A stretch of DNA of 64,000 bases from Planosporangium thailandense (GTDB lineage: Bacteria > Actinomycetota > Actinomycetes > Mycobacteriales > Micromonosporaceae). The notes below the pieces were generated by a model that saw only the letters and a list, made by a program, of their open reading frames with translations, searched no databases and had not been told where the DNA came from. Of the stretch, positions 55,350 through 63,922 are shown piece after piece. Position numbers and translations under genes: made by a program. Position 1 is the first letter of the stretch; the number at the start of each line of letters is the position of its first letter. Where the stretch lies: the NCBI RefSeq assembly GCF_011947195.1, contig NZ_JAATVY010000014.1, positions 1-64,000 on the forward strand, read 5' to 3'.

Positions 55350-56887
55350 GCGCTTCCCCACTGCCGGCGTTCGCCGGCCGCGACGTCGGCTGGCTGGTCG
55401 ACCGGTGGGCGGCGACCGCGCCGGACCGGACGTTCCTCACGTGGGCGCCGTTCGACGCACCCGTACGCCGCTGGACGTGGTCGGAGTTCGCCCGAGACGT
55501 CGCGGCCCTGCAGACCGGGTTTGCTCGCCGCGGCGTACGGCAGGGGGATCCGGTCGCGCTGGTAATGTCGAACCACCCCGACTTCCTGCTCGCCTGGACC
55601 GCATTGACCGCCATGGGGGCGGTCGCGGTATGCCTGAACCCGCGGCTGAGCGCTGACGAGCTCGGCTACGTCGGCTCACACTGTGGCCCGGTCGGTGCCG
55701 TGGTGAGCGGTGAGGTCGCCGACGTCGTGTCCGGCGCGATGCCGGACCTGGCCTGGGTCGCGGTCAGCGAGGGGACCGGTGCGGACGCGGTCGAGGCTTT
55801 GCTGCGCGCCGACCCGGTCGAGCGTCGCCCGTTGGTCCCGGGCGCGGCCGCCACCTCGGTGCAGTACACCTCGGGCACCACCGCGCGGCCGAAGGGCGTG
55901 GTCTGGACCCAGGCGAACTGCCTGTGGGCGGGCAAGGTCGGCGCTACGCACCAGGGATTGCGCCCCGACGACACCTACCTGATCCACCTTCCGCTGTTCC
56001 ACACCAACGCGTTGTCCTACTCCTTCCTGTCGTGCCTGTGGTCGGGCACCGCACTGGTGCTGCAGCCGAAGTTCTCCGCCTCACGCTTCTGGGACGTCTC
56101 AGTGGACCATCGGGTGACCTGGACGTCCGTCGTCTCTTTCGTGCTGCGCGCCCTCGCCGACCGTGAGGTGCCCGACCGGCACGCATACCGCGGCTGGGGC
56201 AACAGCGCAAACCTCGATCCCTCACCGGTCACCGGGGGCGTGCCGGTGGTGGGCTGGTTCGGGATGACCGAGACCGTCTCGCACCCGGTGGTAGGCGACC
56301 TGCACCACCAGGATGCGCCCGGCACGATAGGCCGGCCGGCCGCGGAGTACGACGTACGCGTCGTTGACGACTCGGGGCACTCCGTGGCCCCCGGCGAGAC
56401 CGGCAACCTGCACGTGCGCGGGGTGCCCGGTGTCTCGCTCTTCAAGGAGTACCTGCACGACTCCGACGCCACCGCCGCGACCTATGCAGACGATGGCTGG
56501 TTCGTGACCGGTGACCGCCTCCGCCTCGACATGGGTGGCACGCTGACCTTCGTCGAGCGGGACAAGGACGTGCTGAAGGTGGGGGGAGAGAACATCGGCG
56601 CCCCGGAGATCGAACGCGTGCTGCTCGGGGTGCCCGGTGTCCGGGAGGCGGCCGTGGTCGGGAAGCCGGACCCGATGCTTGGTGAGGTGCCGGTCGCCTT
56701 CGTCGTAACGCACGACGGCGCGGAGGTCACCGTCGGTGCGCTGGCCGGCCGGTGCTCGCAGATGCTCGCCGACTTCAAGCGGCCGCGCGAAGTGCGCATC
56801 GTCGACGACCTGCCCCGGTCCACATTGAACAAGGTCGCCAAGTCCAGACTGCGCGACCTGCTCTCCGCGGAGGCCTCCGGTGCCTGA
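55337..56887 (+). CDS. Acyl-CoA synthetase (AMP-forming)
   Basis: A 516-residue ANL-superfamily ligase similar to carnitine/crotonobetaine CoA ligases. The P-loop TSGTTARPKGVVW, the GWFGMTETVSHP motif, the hinge GDRLRLDMGG and the C-terminal catalytic Lys in STLNKVAKSRLR are visible. It should activate the acid made by the aldehyde dehydrogenase as an acyl-CoA. Its ATG lies 13 bp before the preceding stop. Confidence 0.92.
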   Translation: MAGVSASPLPAFAGRDVGWLVDRWAATAPDRTFLTWAPFDAPVRRWTWSEFARDVAALQTGFARRGVRQGDPVALVMSNHPDFLLAWTALTAMGAVAVCLNPRLSADELGYVGSHCGPVGAVVSGEVADVVSGAMPDLAWVAVSEGTGADAVEALLRADPVERRPLVPGAAATSVQYTSGTTARPKGVVWTQANCLWAGKVGATHQGLRPDDTYLIHLPLFHTNALSYSFLSCLWSGTALVLQPKFSASRFWDVSVDHRVTWTSVVSFVLRALADREVPDRHAYRGWGNSANLDPSPVTGGVPVVGWFGMTETVSHPVVGDLHHQDAPGTIGRPAAEYDVRVVDDSGHSVAPGETGNLHVRGVPGVSLFKEYLHDSDATAATYADDGWFVTGDRLRLDMGGTLTFVERDKDVLKVGGENIGAPEIERVLLGVPGVREAAVVGKPDPMLGEVPVAFVVTHDGAEVTVGALAGRCSQMLADFKRPREVRIVDDLPRSTLNKVAKSRLRDLLSAEASGA

Positions 56888-58040
56888 GCCGGCCGGACCG
56901 CTCGCCGGGGTCACCGTTGTGGAGCTGGCCGGCATCGGGCCCGGGCCGTTCTGCGTGATGTTGCTGGCCGACATGGGGGCGACCGTGGTGCGGGTCGACC
57001 GGCCCGGCGCCGGGTCGGACGACTACACGCCCAACCCGGTCATCGAGCGGGGCCGGCGCTCCATCGCCGTCGATCTGAAGCACCCGGACGGGGTGGAGGT
57101 CGTGCTCCGCCTCGTGGAGTCGGCCGACGTGCTGGTGGAGAGCTACCGGCCGGGCGTCGCCGAGCGGCTCGGTGTCGGTCCGGACATCTGCCTGGCCCGC
57201 AACCCGAGGCTGGTCTTCGGCCGGATGACCGGGTGGGGCCAGGACGGTGAGCTCGCGCCGGTCGCCGGCCACGACATCAACTACATCTCGATGACCGGCG
57301 CCCTGCACGCGATGGGCCGTGCGGGTGAGCGGCCGGTCCCGCCGCTCAACCTGGTCGGTGACTTCGGTGGGGGAGCGTCCTCGCTCGCGTTCGGAATCGT
57401 GTGCGCCCTCCTAGAGGCACGGACGTCGGGCAGGGGACAGGTCGTGGACGGCAACGTCCTGGACGCGACCTCGGCGTTGATGGGGCTGGTGCACGGGCTC
57501 CGCGCAGCAGGCCGCTGGTCGCTGGAGCGTGGCTCGAACCTGCTCGACACCGGCTGCCCCTACTACGACATCTACACCTGTGCCGACGGCCGCTGGGTCG
57601 CGGTCGGTGCGATCGAGGAAAAGTTCTTCGTCAACGTGCTGCGTGTGCTCGGCCTGGATACCGACGATCGGCTGACGGGCAGCCACAAGGACCGCAGCAG
57701 GTGGCCCGTGCTGCGCAAGGCGTTGACCGCGGCGTTCGCCACGCGGACCCGGGACGAGTGGACGGCCGCCTTCGCCGGCGTGGACTGCTGCGTGACCCCC
57801 GTGCTGGACATGGACGAGGCGGCCGCACACCCCCATGCCCGGCAACGCGAGGCGTACATGCCCATCGGGGACACCGGGCACGTGCAGCCGGCGGTCGCCC
57901 CGCGCTTCAGCCGTTCCGCGACGCCGGTGCCGACGCTGCCGCCCCGGCCGGGGGAGCATACCCGTCAGATCCTCGCCGAGCACGGGTTCGGCGCGGAGCA
58001 CGTCGTGCGGCTGCTCGAGTCGGGCGCGGTCGCCGACTGA
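56880..58040 (+). CDS. Alpha-methylacyl-CoA racemase-like class III CoA-transferase family protein
   Basis: A 386-residue CaiB/BaiF-fold protein. The block GHDINYISMTGALHAMGR and PPLNLVGDFGGGASS matches alpha-methylacyl-CoA racemases (AMACR/Mcr), with the catalytic pair at H131 and D161; the spacing (30) equals that of M. tuberculosis Mcr. Such enzymes invert the 2-methyl centre of branched acyl-CoAs so beta-oxidation can go on, as in isoprenoid and sterol side-chain degradation. A CoA-transferase role is less likely but possible. Last gene of the operon; GTG start overlaps the synthetase by 8 bp. Confidence 0.85.
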   Translation: MPEPAGPLAGVTVVELAGIGPGPFCVMLLADMGATVVRVDRPGAGSDDYTPNPVIERGRRSIAVDLKHPDGVEVVLRLVESADVLVESYRPGVAERLGVGPDICLARNPRLVFGRMTGWGQDGELAPVAGHDINYISMTGALHAMGRAGERPVPPLNLVGDFGGGASSLAFGIVCALLEARTSGRGQVVDGNVLDATSALMGLVHGLRAAGRWSLERGSNLLDTGCPYYDIYTCADGRWVAVGAIEEKFFVNVLRVLGLDTDDRLTGSHKDRSRWPVLRKALTAAFATRTRDEWTAAFAGVDCCVTPVLDMDEAAAHPHARQREAYMPIGDTGHVQPAVAPRFSRSATPVPTLPPRPGEHTRQILAEHGFGAEHVVRLLESGAVAD

Positions 58041-58047
58041 GTTCGGA

Positions 58048-59085
58048 TCAGACCGCGGCGTCGCGCACGACGCGGTCGACGGAGTCGATCTGGCGCAGGG
58101 CCGGGACGATGTCCCGACCCAGGTCGTCGAGGTACTCCACCACCTGCTCGGTGCTCATGTGTGGCCACTGCGCACGGACCAGGATCGGGTCGATCGGAAC
58201 GATCGCGGAGAGATCGCGGATCTGCGCGATGCACTCGTCCGGCGTACCGATGAAGGTCTCCTTCGCGGCCACGTTGCGGAATTCCCGAGTCAGCTCGTCG
58301 GCGTCGCGGGTCGCGAGTTGGCGTGCGGCGTATGCCAGCAGGCGCTCCTTGGCCATGGACTCGAAGCGCTCGAATGCCGCGTCGGTGGTCCGGCCGGGGA
58401 TGATCTCCCGCCGCAGCGGGTGCTTGACGTGGGGCCGGCCGAGCTTGTCCCGCTCGTCCTCGTAGAGCGCCATCAGCCGGACCATCTCGGGGATCTTCGT
58501 CTCCGGGGTGACCGGCCAGCCGTCGCCGAGACGCGCCGAGCGGCGGACACCGGCGTCCTTCATCGCGCCGATCCAGATCGGCGGGTGCGGGTCCTGCCAC
58601 GGCCGGATGTGCGTGTGGCCGTCCTCGAGCTTCCAGAACTTGCCGTCGAAGTCGACCACGTCCTGGGTCCACAACATCTTCATCAGCCGCAGCGACTCGT
58701 CCATCATCGCGAACCGCTTGGTGAAGTCGATGCCGAAGTAGGTGAACTCGTCCTGGCGGTAGCCGGCGCCCGCGCCCACCACGAGCTTGCCCCGGGTGAG
58801 GATGTCGAGGGTGGCGAGCTCCTCGGCCAGCGCGATCGGGTGGTAGAGCGGCACCTGGATGACGGTGGTCGCCAGCGTGACGTGCTCGTCGAGTTCTGCC
58901 GCGATCCGGGCGAGCGTCGGGATCGGCTGCAACCAGCGGAGGTCGCCGTACAGGTAGTGGTGCCCGATGGTGATGTAGGAGATGCCGTTGCGCTGCGCGG
59001 CCTCGACCTGCCGCAGCAGCCCGTCGAGGTGGTCCTTCGGGGAGACGCTCGCGTGGACGTCTCCGAGAATCACACCGATCTGCAC
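58048..59085 (-). CDS. LLM-class (F420-type) oxidoreductase
   Basis: A 345-residue luciferase-like TIM-barrel enzyme. It has GISYITIGHHYLYGDLRW, the LVVGAGAGYRQDEFTYFGID segment usual in F420/FMN LLM enzymes and HPPIWIGAMKDAG near residue 170. The nearby fno and fbiC genes favour F420 over FMN as cofactor. It may reduce or oxidise a pathway ketone or alkene by hydride transfer. It is convergent with the racemase gene and divergent from P450 copy 2. Confidence 0.88.
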   Translation of the reverse strand: MQIGVILGDVHASVSPKDHLDGLLRQVEAAQRNGISYITIGHHYLYGDLRWLQPIPTLARIAAELDEHVTLATTVIQVPLYHPIALAEELATLDILTRGKLVVGAGAGYRQDEFTYFGIDFTKRFAMMDESLRLMKMLWTQDVVDFDGKFWKLEDGHTHIRPWQDPHPPIWIGAMKDAGVRRSARLGDGWPVTPETKIPEMVRLMALYEDERDKLGRPHVKHPLRREIIPGRTTDAAFERFESMAKERLLAYAARQLATRDADELTREFRNVAAKETFIGTPDECIAQIRDLSAIVPIDPILVRAQWPHMSTEQVVEYLDDLGRDIVPALRQIDSVDRVVRDAAV

Positions 59086-59135
59086 CGCAGCACTCCTTCT
59101 CCGGGCATCAGGTAGACAGCAACACGATCCTTGCT

Positions 59136-59147
59136 ATCATACGCATA
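59136..59147 (-). promoter_or_regulatory. Shared motif TATGCGTATGAT in the LLM/P450 divergent promoter
   Basis: Read on the - strand, the 12-mer TATGCGTATGAT differs by one base from the motif at 43188-43199. Its TATGAT would be the -10 of the LLM gene, and the adjacent AT-rich run (ATAAATAAT) could serve the P450 in the other direction. Confidence 0.5.
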
Positions 59148-59173
59148 AATAATGGAAGCTGGCAGGTGGGTCG

Positions 59174-60409
59174 ATGACCAAGCGCGGTGGTTGCCCGGTA
59201 GTGCATTTCGACCACAACTCCCTGGAGCACTCGGTCGACCCGGTCGTCTCGTACGCCCGGCTGCGGGCCGAGGCGCCCGTCGCGTGGACCGATGCCCACG
59301 GCGGCTACTGGGTGCTCTCCGACTACGCCTCGGTGTTCGAGGCCGCGCGCAACGACGCCGTATTCTCATCGGGTCGAAGCTCCCACGGTGGGGAGGGCCT
59401 GAACAACGTGATCCCGAAGGCACCGGTCCGCCTGCACATTCCGGTGGAGCTAGACCTGCCTGAGCACCGCAGTTACCGAAAGATCCTCAACCCGGTCACC
59501 TCTCCGGCGGCGATCGAGGAGCTGCGGCCGATGATCGCGAAGTGGACCGAGTGGTTCATCGACCAGGTGATCGAGGAGGGTGAGTGCGATCTCGCCTCGG
59601 TGATCGGCGTGCCCGCGGTGGTCACCTTGGACTGGCTCGGTCTCGACGTCAACGACTGGCAGCGCTACTCGCGCACTCTGCACTCGGTGCTCGCCGATTC
59701 GCCGGGCAGCCCGGCCCACAACCGATCGGTCGAGGTCGACATCCCATGGATGGAGCGGCAGATCACCGAGGCGATCGCGGCACGCCGCAGGGAGCCGCGA
59801 GCCGACCTGATCAGTCACCTGCTGGTGCAGGAGGTCGACGGGGAGCCGATCACCGACGACGCAGCGTACTCCATCATCGAGCTGCTGATCTCCGGCGGGG
59901 TGGGCACCACCGCCTCGCTGGTCAGCCAGACGCTGGTGCACCTGCACCGACACCCCGAGCAGCGGGCCGAGCTGATCGAGCACCCCGAGCTCCTCGAGCG
60001 CGCGATCGAGGAGTTCCTGCGCGCGTTCTCGCCGACTCAGGCGCTAGCGCGGACGGTGACCCAGGACATCGAGTTTCGGGGCTGCTCGATAAAGGCCGGC
60101 GACCGGGTGCTGCTGGCCTGGAGCTCGGCAAACCGCGATCCCGCCCAGTTCGAGGACGCCGACGAGGTTGACCTGCACCGGTGGCCGAACCGGCACACCG
60201 CGTTCGGAATGGGCATCCACCGGTGCGCCGGCGCCCATCTTGGCCGCGCCATCGCCCGGGAGCTGGTTGGCCAGATCTTGGAACGGATGCCTGACTACCG
60301 GGTCGACCTGGACGGCGTGGAGACCTATCCGCACCAGGGCGTCAACGCCGGCTTCCAACGGATCCCGGCAACCTTCACTCCTGGGAAGCGCCGCGGCCGG
60401 GTCGCCTGA
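59174..60409 (+). CDS. Cytochrome P450, copy 2
   Basis: A 411-residue class I P450 with SGGVGTTAS in the I-helix, EEFLR in the K-helix and FGMGIHRCAG with the heme thiolate at C351. It is a paralogue of the P450 at 50679-51938: both have the heme Cys at the same residue number and share many blocks. It starts 88 bp from the divergent LLM gene and overlaps the esterase by one base, so hydroxylation and ester hydrolysis are probably expressed together. Confidence 0.93.
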   Translation: MTKRGGCPVVHFDHNSLEHSVDPVVSYARLRAEAPVAWTDAHGGYWVLSDYASVFEAARNDAVFSSGRSSHGGEGLNNVIPKAPVRLHIPVELDLPEHRSYRKILNPVTSPAAIEELRPMIAKWTEWFIDQVIEEGECDLASVIGVPAVVTLDWLGLDVNDWQRYSRTLHSVLADSPGSPAHNRSVEVDIPWMERQITEAIAARRREPRADLISHLLVQEVDGEPITDDAAYSIIELLISGGVGTTASLVSQTLVHLHRHPEQRAELIEHPELLERAIEEFLRAFSPTQALARTVTQDIEFRGCSIKAGDRVLLAWSSANRDPAQFEDADEVDLHRWPNRHTAFGMGIHRCAGAHLGRAIARELVGQILERMPDYRVDLDGVETYPHQGVNAGFQRIPATFTPGKRRGRVA

Positions 60410-61362
60410 TGCGCTTCCTGCAGCGGCTCGACCCGGAGATCGCGGCCGTGCTCGACCATATCCCGCGGCTCGACCTTCGCGATCTCGCGCACGCGCGTGC
60501 GGAACGGCGCGAACTGGCCGCGCTCGCCCGGTCGAGGTGGCAGCCGAGCGGACGGGTGCGCACCGAGGTGGTGCACGTGCCAGGACGCGACGGCGCCTCC
60601 TCGGTGCCGGTGCGGCTACACCGCCCGAACGGTCTGGCGGGGCCGGCCGATCCGCTGCGACCGGCGTTGCTCTGGGTGCACGGCGGGGGACACGTACTTG
60701 GCCACGCGGAACAAGACGACCCGCTGCTGGACCGGGTCGTGTCCACGCACGGCTGCGTGGCGGTGGCGCCCGACTGGCGTCACGCGCCCGAACATCCCTA
60801 TCCAGCGGCGCTGGAGGACTGCTACGCGACGCTGACGTGGCTGCAGGCGGAAGCTCGCGACCTCGGCATCGATCCCGACCGGATCGTTGTCGGCGGCGCC
60901 AGCTCGGGAGGAGGGCTCGCCGCCGGGCTCGCACTGCGGGCCCGGGACGAGGCGGTTGTAGGGCTGGCCGGACAGCTGCTGGTCTACCCGATGCTCGACG
61001 ATCGGATGGTCACCGCCTCGAGCACCGCGGTGACCGACTCACGGGTGTGGAACGAGGAGAGCAACACGATCGCGTGGACGGCGTACCTGTCCGGCGTAAA
61101 GCCGGTCCCGGCGTACGCCGCTCCGGCCCGGGCCACCGACCTGGCGGGCCTGCCGAGGACGTGGATCGGCACCGCCGAGCTCGATTTGTTCGTCGACGAG
61201 GACGTCGACTACGCGCAGCGGCTGATGGCGGCCGGGGTCTCCACGGAGTTGGTCGTCTACCGAGGTGCGGTGCACGGCTTCGAGCTGTTCGCGCCGCAGG
61301 CGGCGGTTTCGCGGCGGTTCGCGCGCGACTTCCACGACGCGTTGGCCTCGCTGCTCACCTGA
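60409..61362 (+). CDS. Alpha/beta hydrolase, HSL-type esterase
   Basis: A 317-residue esterase of the hormone-sensitive-lipase family. The oxyanion motif HGGG is at 91-94, the nucleophile S165 in GASSGG, and the triad His is H289 in AVHGFE; the acid is probably D259 or D263. Such enzymes hydrolyse short- to medium-chain esters or lactones. It is translationally coupled to P450 copy 2 (TGATG). Confidence 0.9.
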   Translation: MRFLQRLDPEIAAVLDHIPRLDLRDLAHARAERRELAALARSRWQPSGRVRTEVVHVPGRDGASSVPVRLHRPNGLAGPADPLRPALLWVHGGGHVLGHAEQDDPLLDRVVSTHGCVAVAPDWRHAPEHPYPAALEDCYATLTWLQAEARDLGIDPDRIVVGGASSGGGLAAGLALRARDEAVVGLAGQLLVYPMLDDRMVTASSTAVTDSRVWNEESNTIAWTAYLSGVKPVPAYAAPARATDLAGLPRTWIGTAELDLFVDEDVDYAQRLMAAGVSTELVVYRGAVHGFELFAPQAAVSRRFARDFHDALASLLT

Positions 61363-61539
61363 CCGGTGGTTTGTCCCGCAGACGACATTGCACCCTGACG
61401 ATGTGATCGGCATGCCCAGCGGCGGCCGCGAGCGGCGCGAGCGCCGAGTTCGTGGACGTGCTGCGGTACATCTGCAAGGCCGTCTGGAGCTTTCACACCG
61501 AGGGCGACCCCGCCTCCGAGCCGTCCCCAAGCTACGGCC

Positions 61540-61632
61540 CTGACCGCCAACGGCGACCTTGACGCCTACTGGGCCTACCACCTACAGCAAGAGCAACACC
61601 GCGCCCACGCCAGCCGCTACCTCGACCCATCA
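61540..61632 (+). pseudogene. Possible transposase C-terminal remnant
   Basis: The gap 61363-61767 holds no intact gene. One frame reads LTANGDLDAYWAYHLQQEQH followed by RAHASRYLD, which recalls the end of ISKra4-like or related transposases, but no start, domain or inverted repeat is seen. A second frame nearby (AEFVDVLRYICKAVWSFHTE, about 61448-61510) may be another shifted piece. Recognition is weak. Confidence 0.3.
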
Positions 61633-61738
61633 TCCCGAAATGATCATCCCTTCAGGGGAGCCGCACCCAATTGCTTTACAGGAGCCTTGCCGCACCGTAT
61701 GGTGCCCATCACACGCCAATCACATGCCAATCATGTGC

Positions 61739-61750
61739 ATGATATGCATG
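61739..61750 (-). promoter_or_regulatory. Shared motif upstream of the Liv-type transporter
   Basis: On the - strand CATGCATATCAT matches the core ATGCATATGAT of the 43.2-kb site except for one base (G to C). The surrounding 40 bp also contain a direct repeat (GCCAATCACATGCCAATCATG) and are unusually AT-rich, fitting an operator-promoter region 18 bp before the lipoprotein ATG. Confidence 0.45.
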
Positions 61751-61767
61751 CACGATCGGAGACACAC

Positions 61768-62952
61768 ATGATCTGGAACGCACGCCGGGCGGGACGGCGC
61801 AAGATCGCGGGCGCGGCGCTGACCGCCGGAGTACTCCTGAGCATGACAGCCTGCGGAGGTAGCCACGCGCCTGCTTCGGGCAAGGGCCTGCCGGCCGAGA
61901 TCAAGCTGGTGTCGGTCAACCCGACCACTGGCGTGGTGGCCTTCGCCGGCGCCTCCGCCAACAAGGGTTACCAGCTCGCAGTGAAGGAGATCAACGACTC
62001 CGGCCTCCTCGGCGGCAGTAAGATCAAGCTCGAGCTCAAGGACACCAAGAGCGAGCCGCAGACCGCGGCGAGCGCGCTGACGTCGGCGATCAGCGACCGC
62101 GACGTCGCGGCCGTGTTCGGGTCGGTGTCCAGCACCGAGGCGGTGGCGATGTCGCCGCTGGCGCAGAAGCAGGGCATGCCGATCGTCTACACGCAGGCCG
62201 GCAGCCACGGGGTGGTGGTGGGCGACTACACCTACCGCGCCACCCCGCTGATGAGCTCCTACTACCCGATCATCTCGAAGTTCATCAAGGAGCAGGGCTA
62301 CAAGTCCGTCGGTCTCATGTACACCAGCGTGACTCCCACGCTGCAGGAGATCGGTGAGAAGACCTATCCCCAGCTCGCCGAGAACCTCGGCTTCAAGATC
62401 ACCAAGAGCATCGCGACGTCGGCGACCACACAGGACTTTGCGGCCCCGATCTCGCAGCTGCTGGCGTCGAAGCCCGACGTCGTCGCCGCGCTCGAGGTGG
62501 GCGCGTCCAACCCGACCGTGATGACGCAGCTGCGTCAGGCCGGCTACGAGGGCAAGGTGCTCGGCAACTCCGGTGCGAGCGCCGGCAACCTCAAGCCCGC
62601 GGGCAAGGCCGCCGACGGCATGGTCTGGCCTGCTGACTTCAACTTCCAGCAGAGCGCGGCGAGCAGCCAGAAGTTCGTAGCGGCCTACCGTGCCGCGTAC
62701 AGCGAGGACCCGCTGAACTACGCGGCCGAGGCGTACGACGCAGCGCACTTCCTGGCCCGCTCGATCGCGGCGGCGGGCTCCATCGACCGTGTTGCGATCA
62801 AGGACGCCATGAAGAAAGAGGCGGCCAAGAGCTTCGACGGCGCGCTCGGTAAGGACCTGAAGTGGGTGGACGGCACCCTGCAGGTGCCCGGCGTGATGGT
62901 GGAGTACAGCACCGAGGGCGAGAAGCTCCTCTACGAGGGCACCGGACAGTGA
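61768..62952 (+). CDS. ABC transporter substrate-binding lipoprotein (Liv type)
   Basis: A 394-residue periplasmic-binding-protein type 1 lipoprotein. The signal peptide has a basic start (WNARRAGRRK), hydrophobic core and lipobox LSMTAC with the lipidated Cys at about residue 28. The mature domain is LivK/Leu-binding-like (KLVSVNPTTGVVAFAGASAN, VFGSVSSTEAVAMSPLAQ). Relatives in catabolic clusters bind aromatic or terpenoid acids as well as branched amino acids. ATG at 61768 with GGAG upstream is chosen; the in-frame upstream extension lacks a signal peptide. Confidence 0.92.
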   Translation: MIWNARRAGRRKIAGAALTAGVLLSMTACGGSHAPASGKGLPAEIKLVSVNPTTGVVAFAGASANKGYQLAVKEINDSGLLGGSKIKLELKDTKSEPQTAASALTSAISDRDVAAVFGSVSSTEAVAMSPLAQKQGMPIVYTQAGSHGVVVGDYTYRATPLMSSYYPIISKFIKEQGYKSVGLMYTSVTPTLQEIGEKTYPQLAENLGFKITKSIATSATTQDFAAPISQLLASKPDVVAALEVGASNPTVMTQLRQAGYEGKVLGNSGASAGNLKPAGKAADGMVWPADFNFQQSAASSQKFVAAYRAAYSEDPLNYAAEAYDAAHFLARSIAAAGSIDRVAIKDAMKKEAAKSFDGALGKDLKWVDGTLQVPGVMVEYSTEGEKLLYEGTGQ

Positions 62953-63034
62953 CCTGTGCCGGCTGGTGGGATGCACTGGTCCCACCAGCCGGCCCGGTCG
63001 GCTAGGCAGAGAAGGAAGCAGACGGGAGCAAGTC

Positions 63035-63922
63035 GTGCAAGACCTTCTGAGTGTGGTGACCCTGGGGTCGATCTACCTGCTCTTCGCCCTGGGCATGAGC
63101 CTGACGTGGGGCACCATCGACATCTTGAACTTCGGCCACGGCGCAATCTTCATGTTCTCGTCGTTCACGGCGTACCTGGTGTTGCAGCAGACCGAACTCG
63201 GCCTGCCGCTGATCATGCTAATCGGCCTGATCGTCGGCGCCCTCATGTCCCTGCTGATCCAGGTGCTCGCCTTCGAGCAGATCATCAAGCGAGCGAAGGA
63301 CAAACGGGCCGCCGAGATGCAGATCCTCATCGGCGGGATCGGCGTCGCGATCATCCCCCTGGCGATCGCCCAGCACTACACCAAGAGCAACCCGTTCGGG
63401 TTCAGCAAGTCCACGTTCAAAGTGAACACCTGGACGATGGGTGACCTACGGATCACCAACATCGCCGCTCTCAGCATCGTGGTCGCGGTCGTCCTATGGG
63501 TCTCCGCCGCGGTGTGGCTGCGGCGGTCGCGCCAGGGCCTCGCGCTCCGGTCCATCGGCGTGGACGCCGAGACCGCCGCCCTGATGGGCATCGACCGTCG
63601 GAAGATGGCGCTGGCCACGATGGCCGTCGCGGGCGGGATGGCCGGCCTGTCCGGCGTACTGTTCACCTTCGGCCTCGGCGCGATCACTCCCGAAAGCGGT
63701 GACACGCTGCTGGTGAAGGCCTTCGCGTGCATCATCCTCGGGGGCGTCGGCAGCATGCGCGGCGTCGCGTTCGGCGCCTTCTTCCTGGCCGCCGCGGAGA
63801 CGGTGGTGCTCACCCAGACCAGCGGCTCCTGGGTAGAGGCGGTCAGCTTCGGCCTGATCTTCCTAGTCCTGCTGGTGCGGCCGTCTGGTGTCTTCGGTCG
63901 CGCGGAGGTGCGACGCACATGA
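63035..63922 (+). CDS. livH: ABC transporter permease LivH
   Basis: A 295-residue inner-membrane permease with about eight helices. It starts DLLSVVTLGSIYLLFALGMS and has the LivH signature MRGVAFGAFFLAAAETVV and VKAFACIILGGVGS near the C terminus. The GTG at 63035 follows GGGAG. It pairs with the LivM permease beginning at its stop codon. Confidence 0.93.
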   Translation: MQDLLSVVTLGSIYLLFALGMSLTWGTIDILNFGHGAIFMFSSFTAYLVLQQTELGLPLIMLIGLIVGALMSLLIQVLAFEQIIKRAKDKRAAEMQILIGGIGVAIIPLAIAQHYTKSNPFGFSKSTFKVNTWTMGDLRITNIAALSIVVAVVLWVSAAVWLRRSRQGLALRSIGVDAETAALMGIDRRKMALATMAVAGGMAGLSGVLFTFGLGAITPESGDTLLVKAFACIILGGVGSMRGVAFGAFFLAAAETVVLTQTSGSWVEAVSFGLIFLVLLVRPSGVFGRAEVRRT

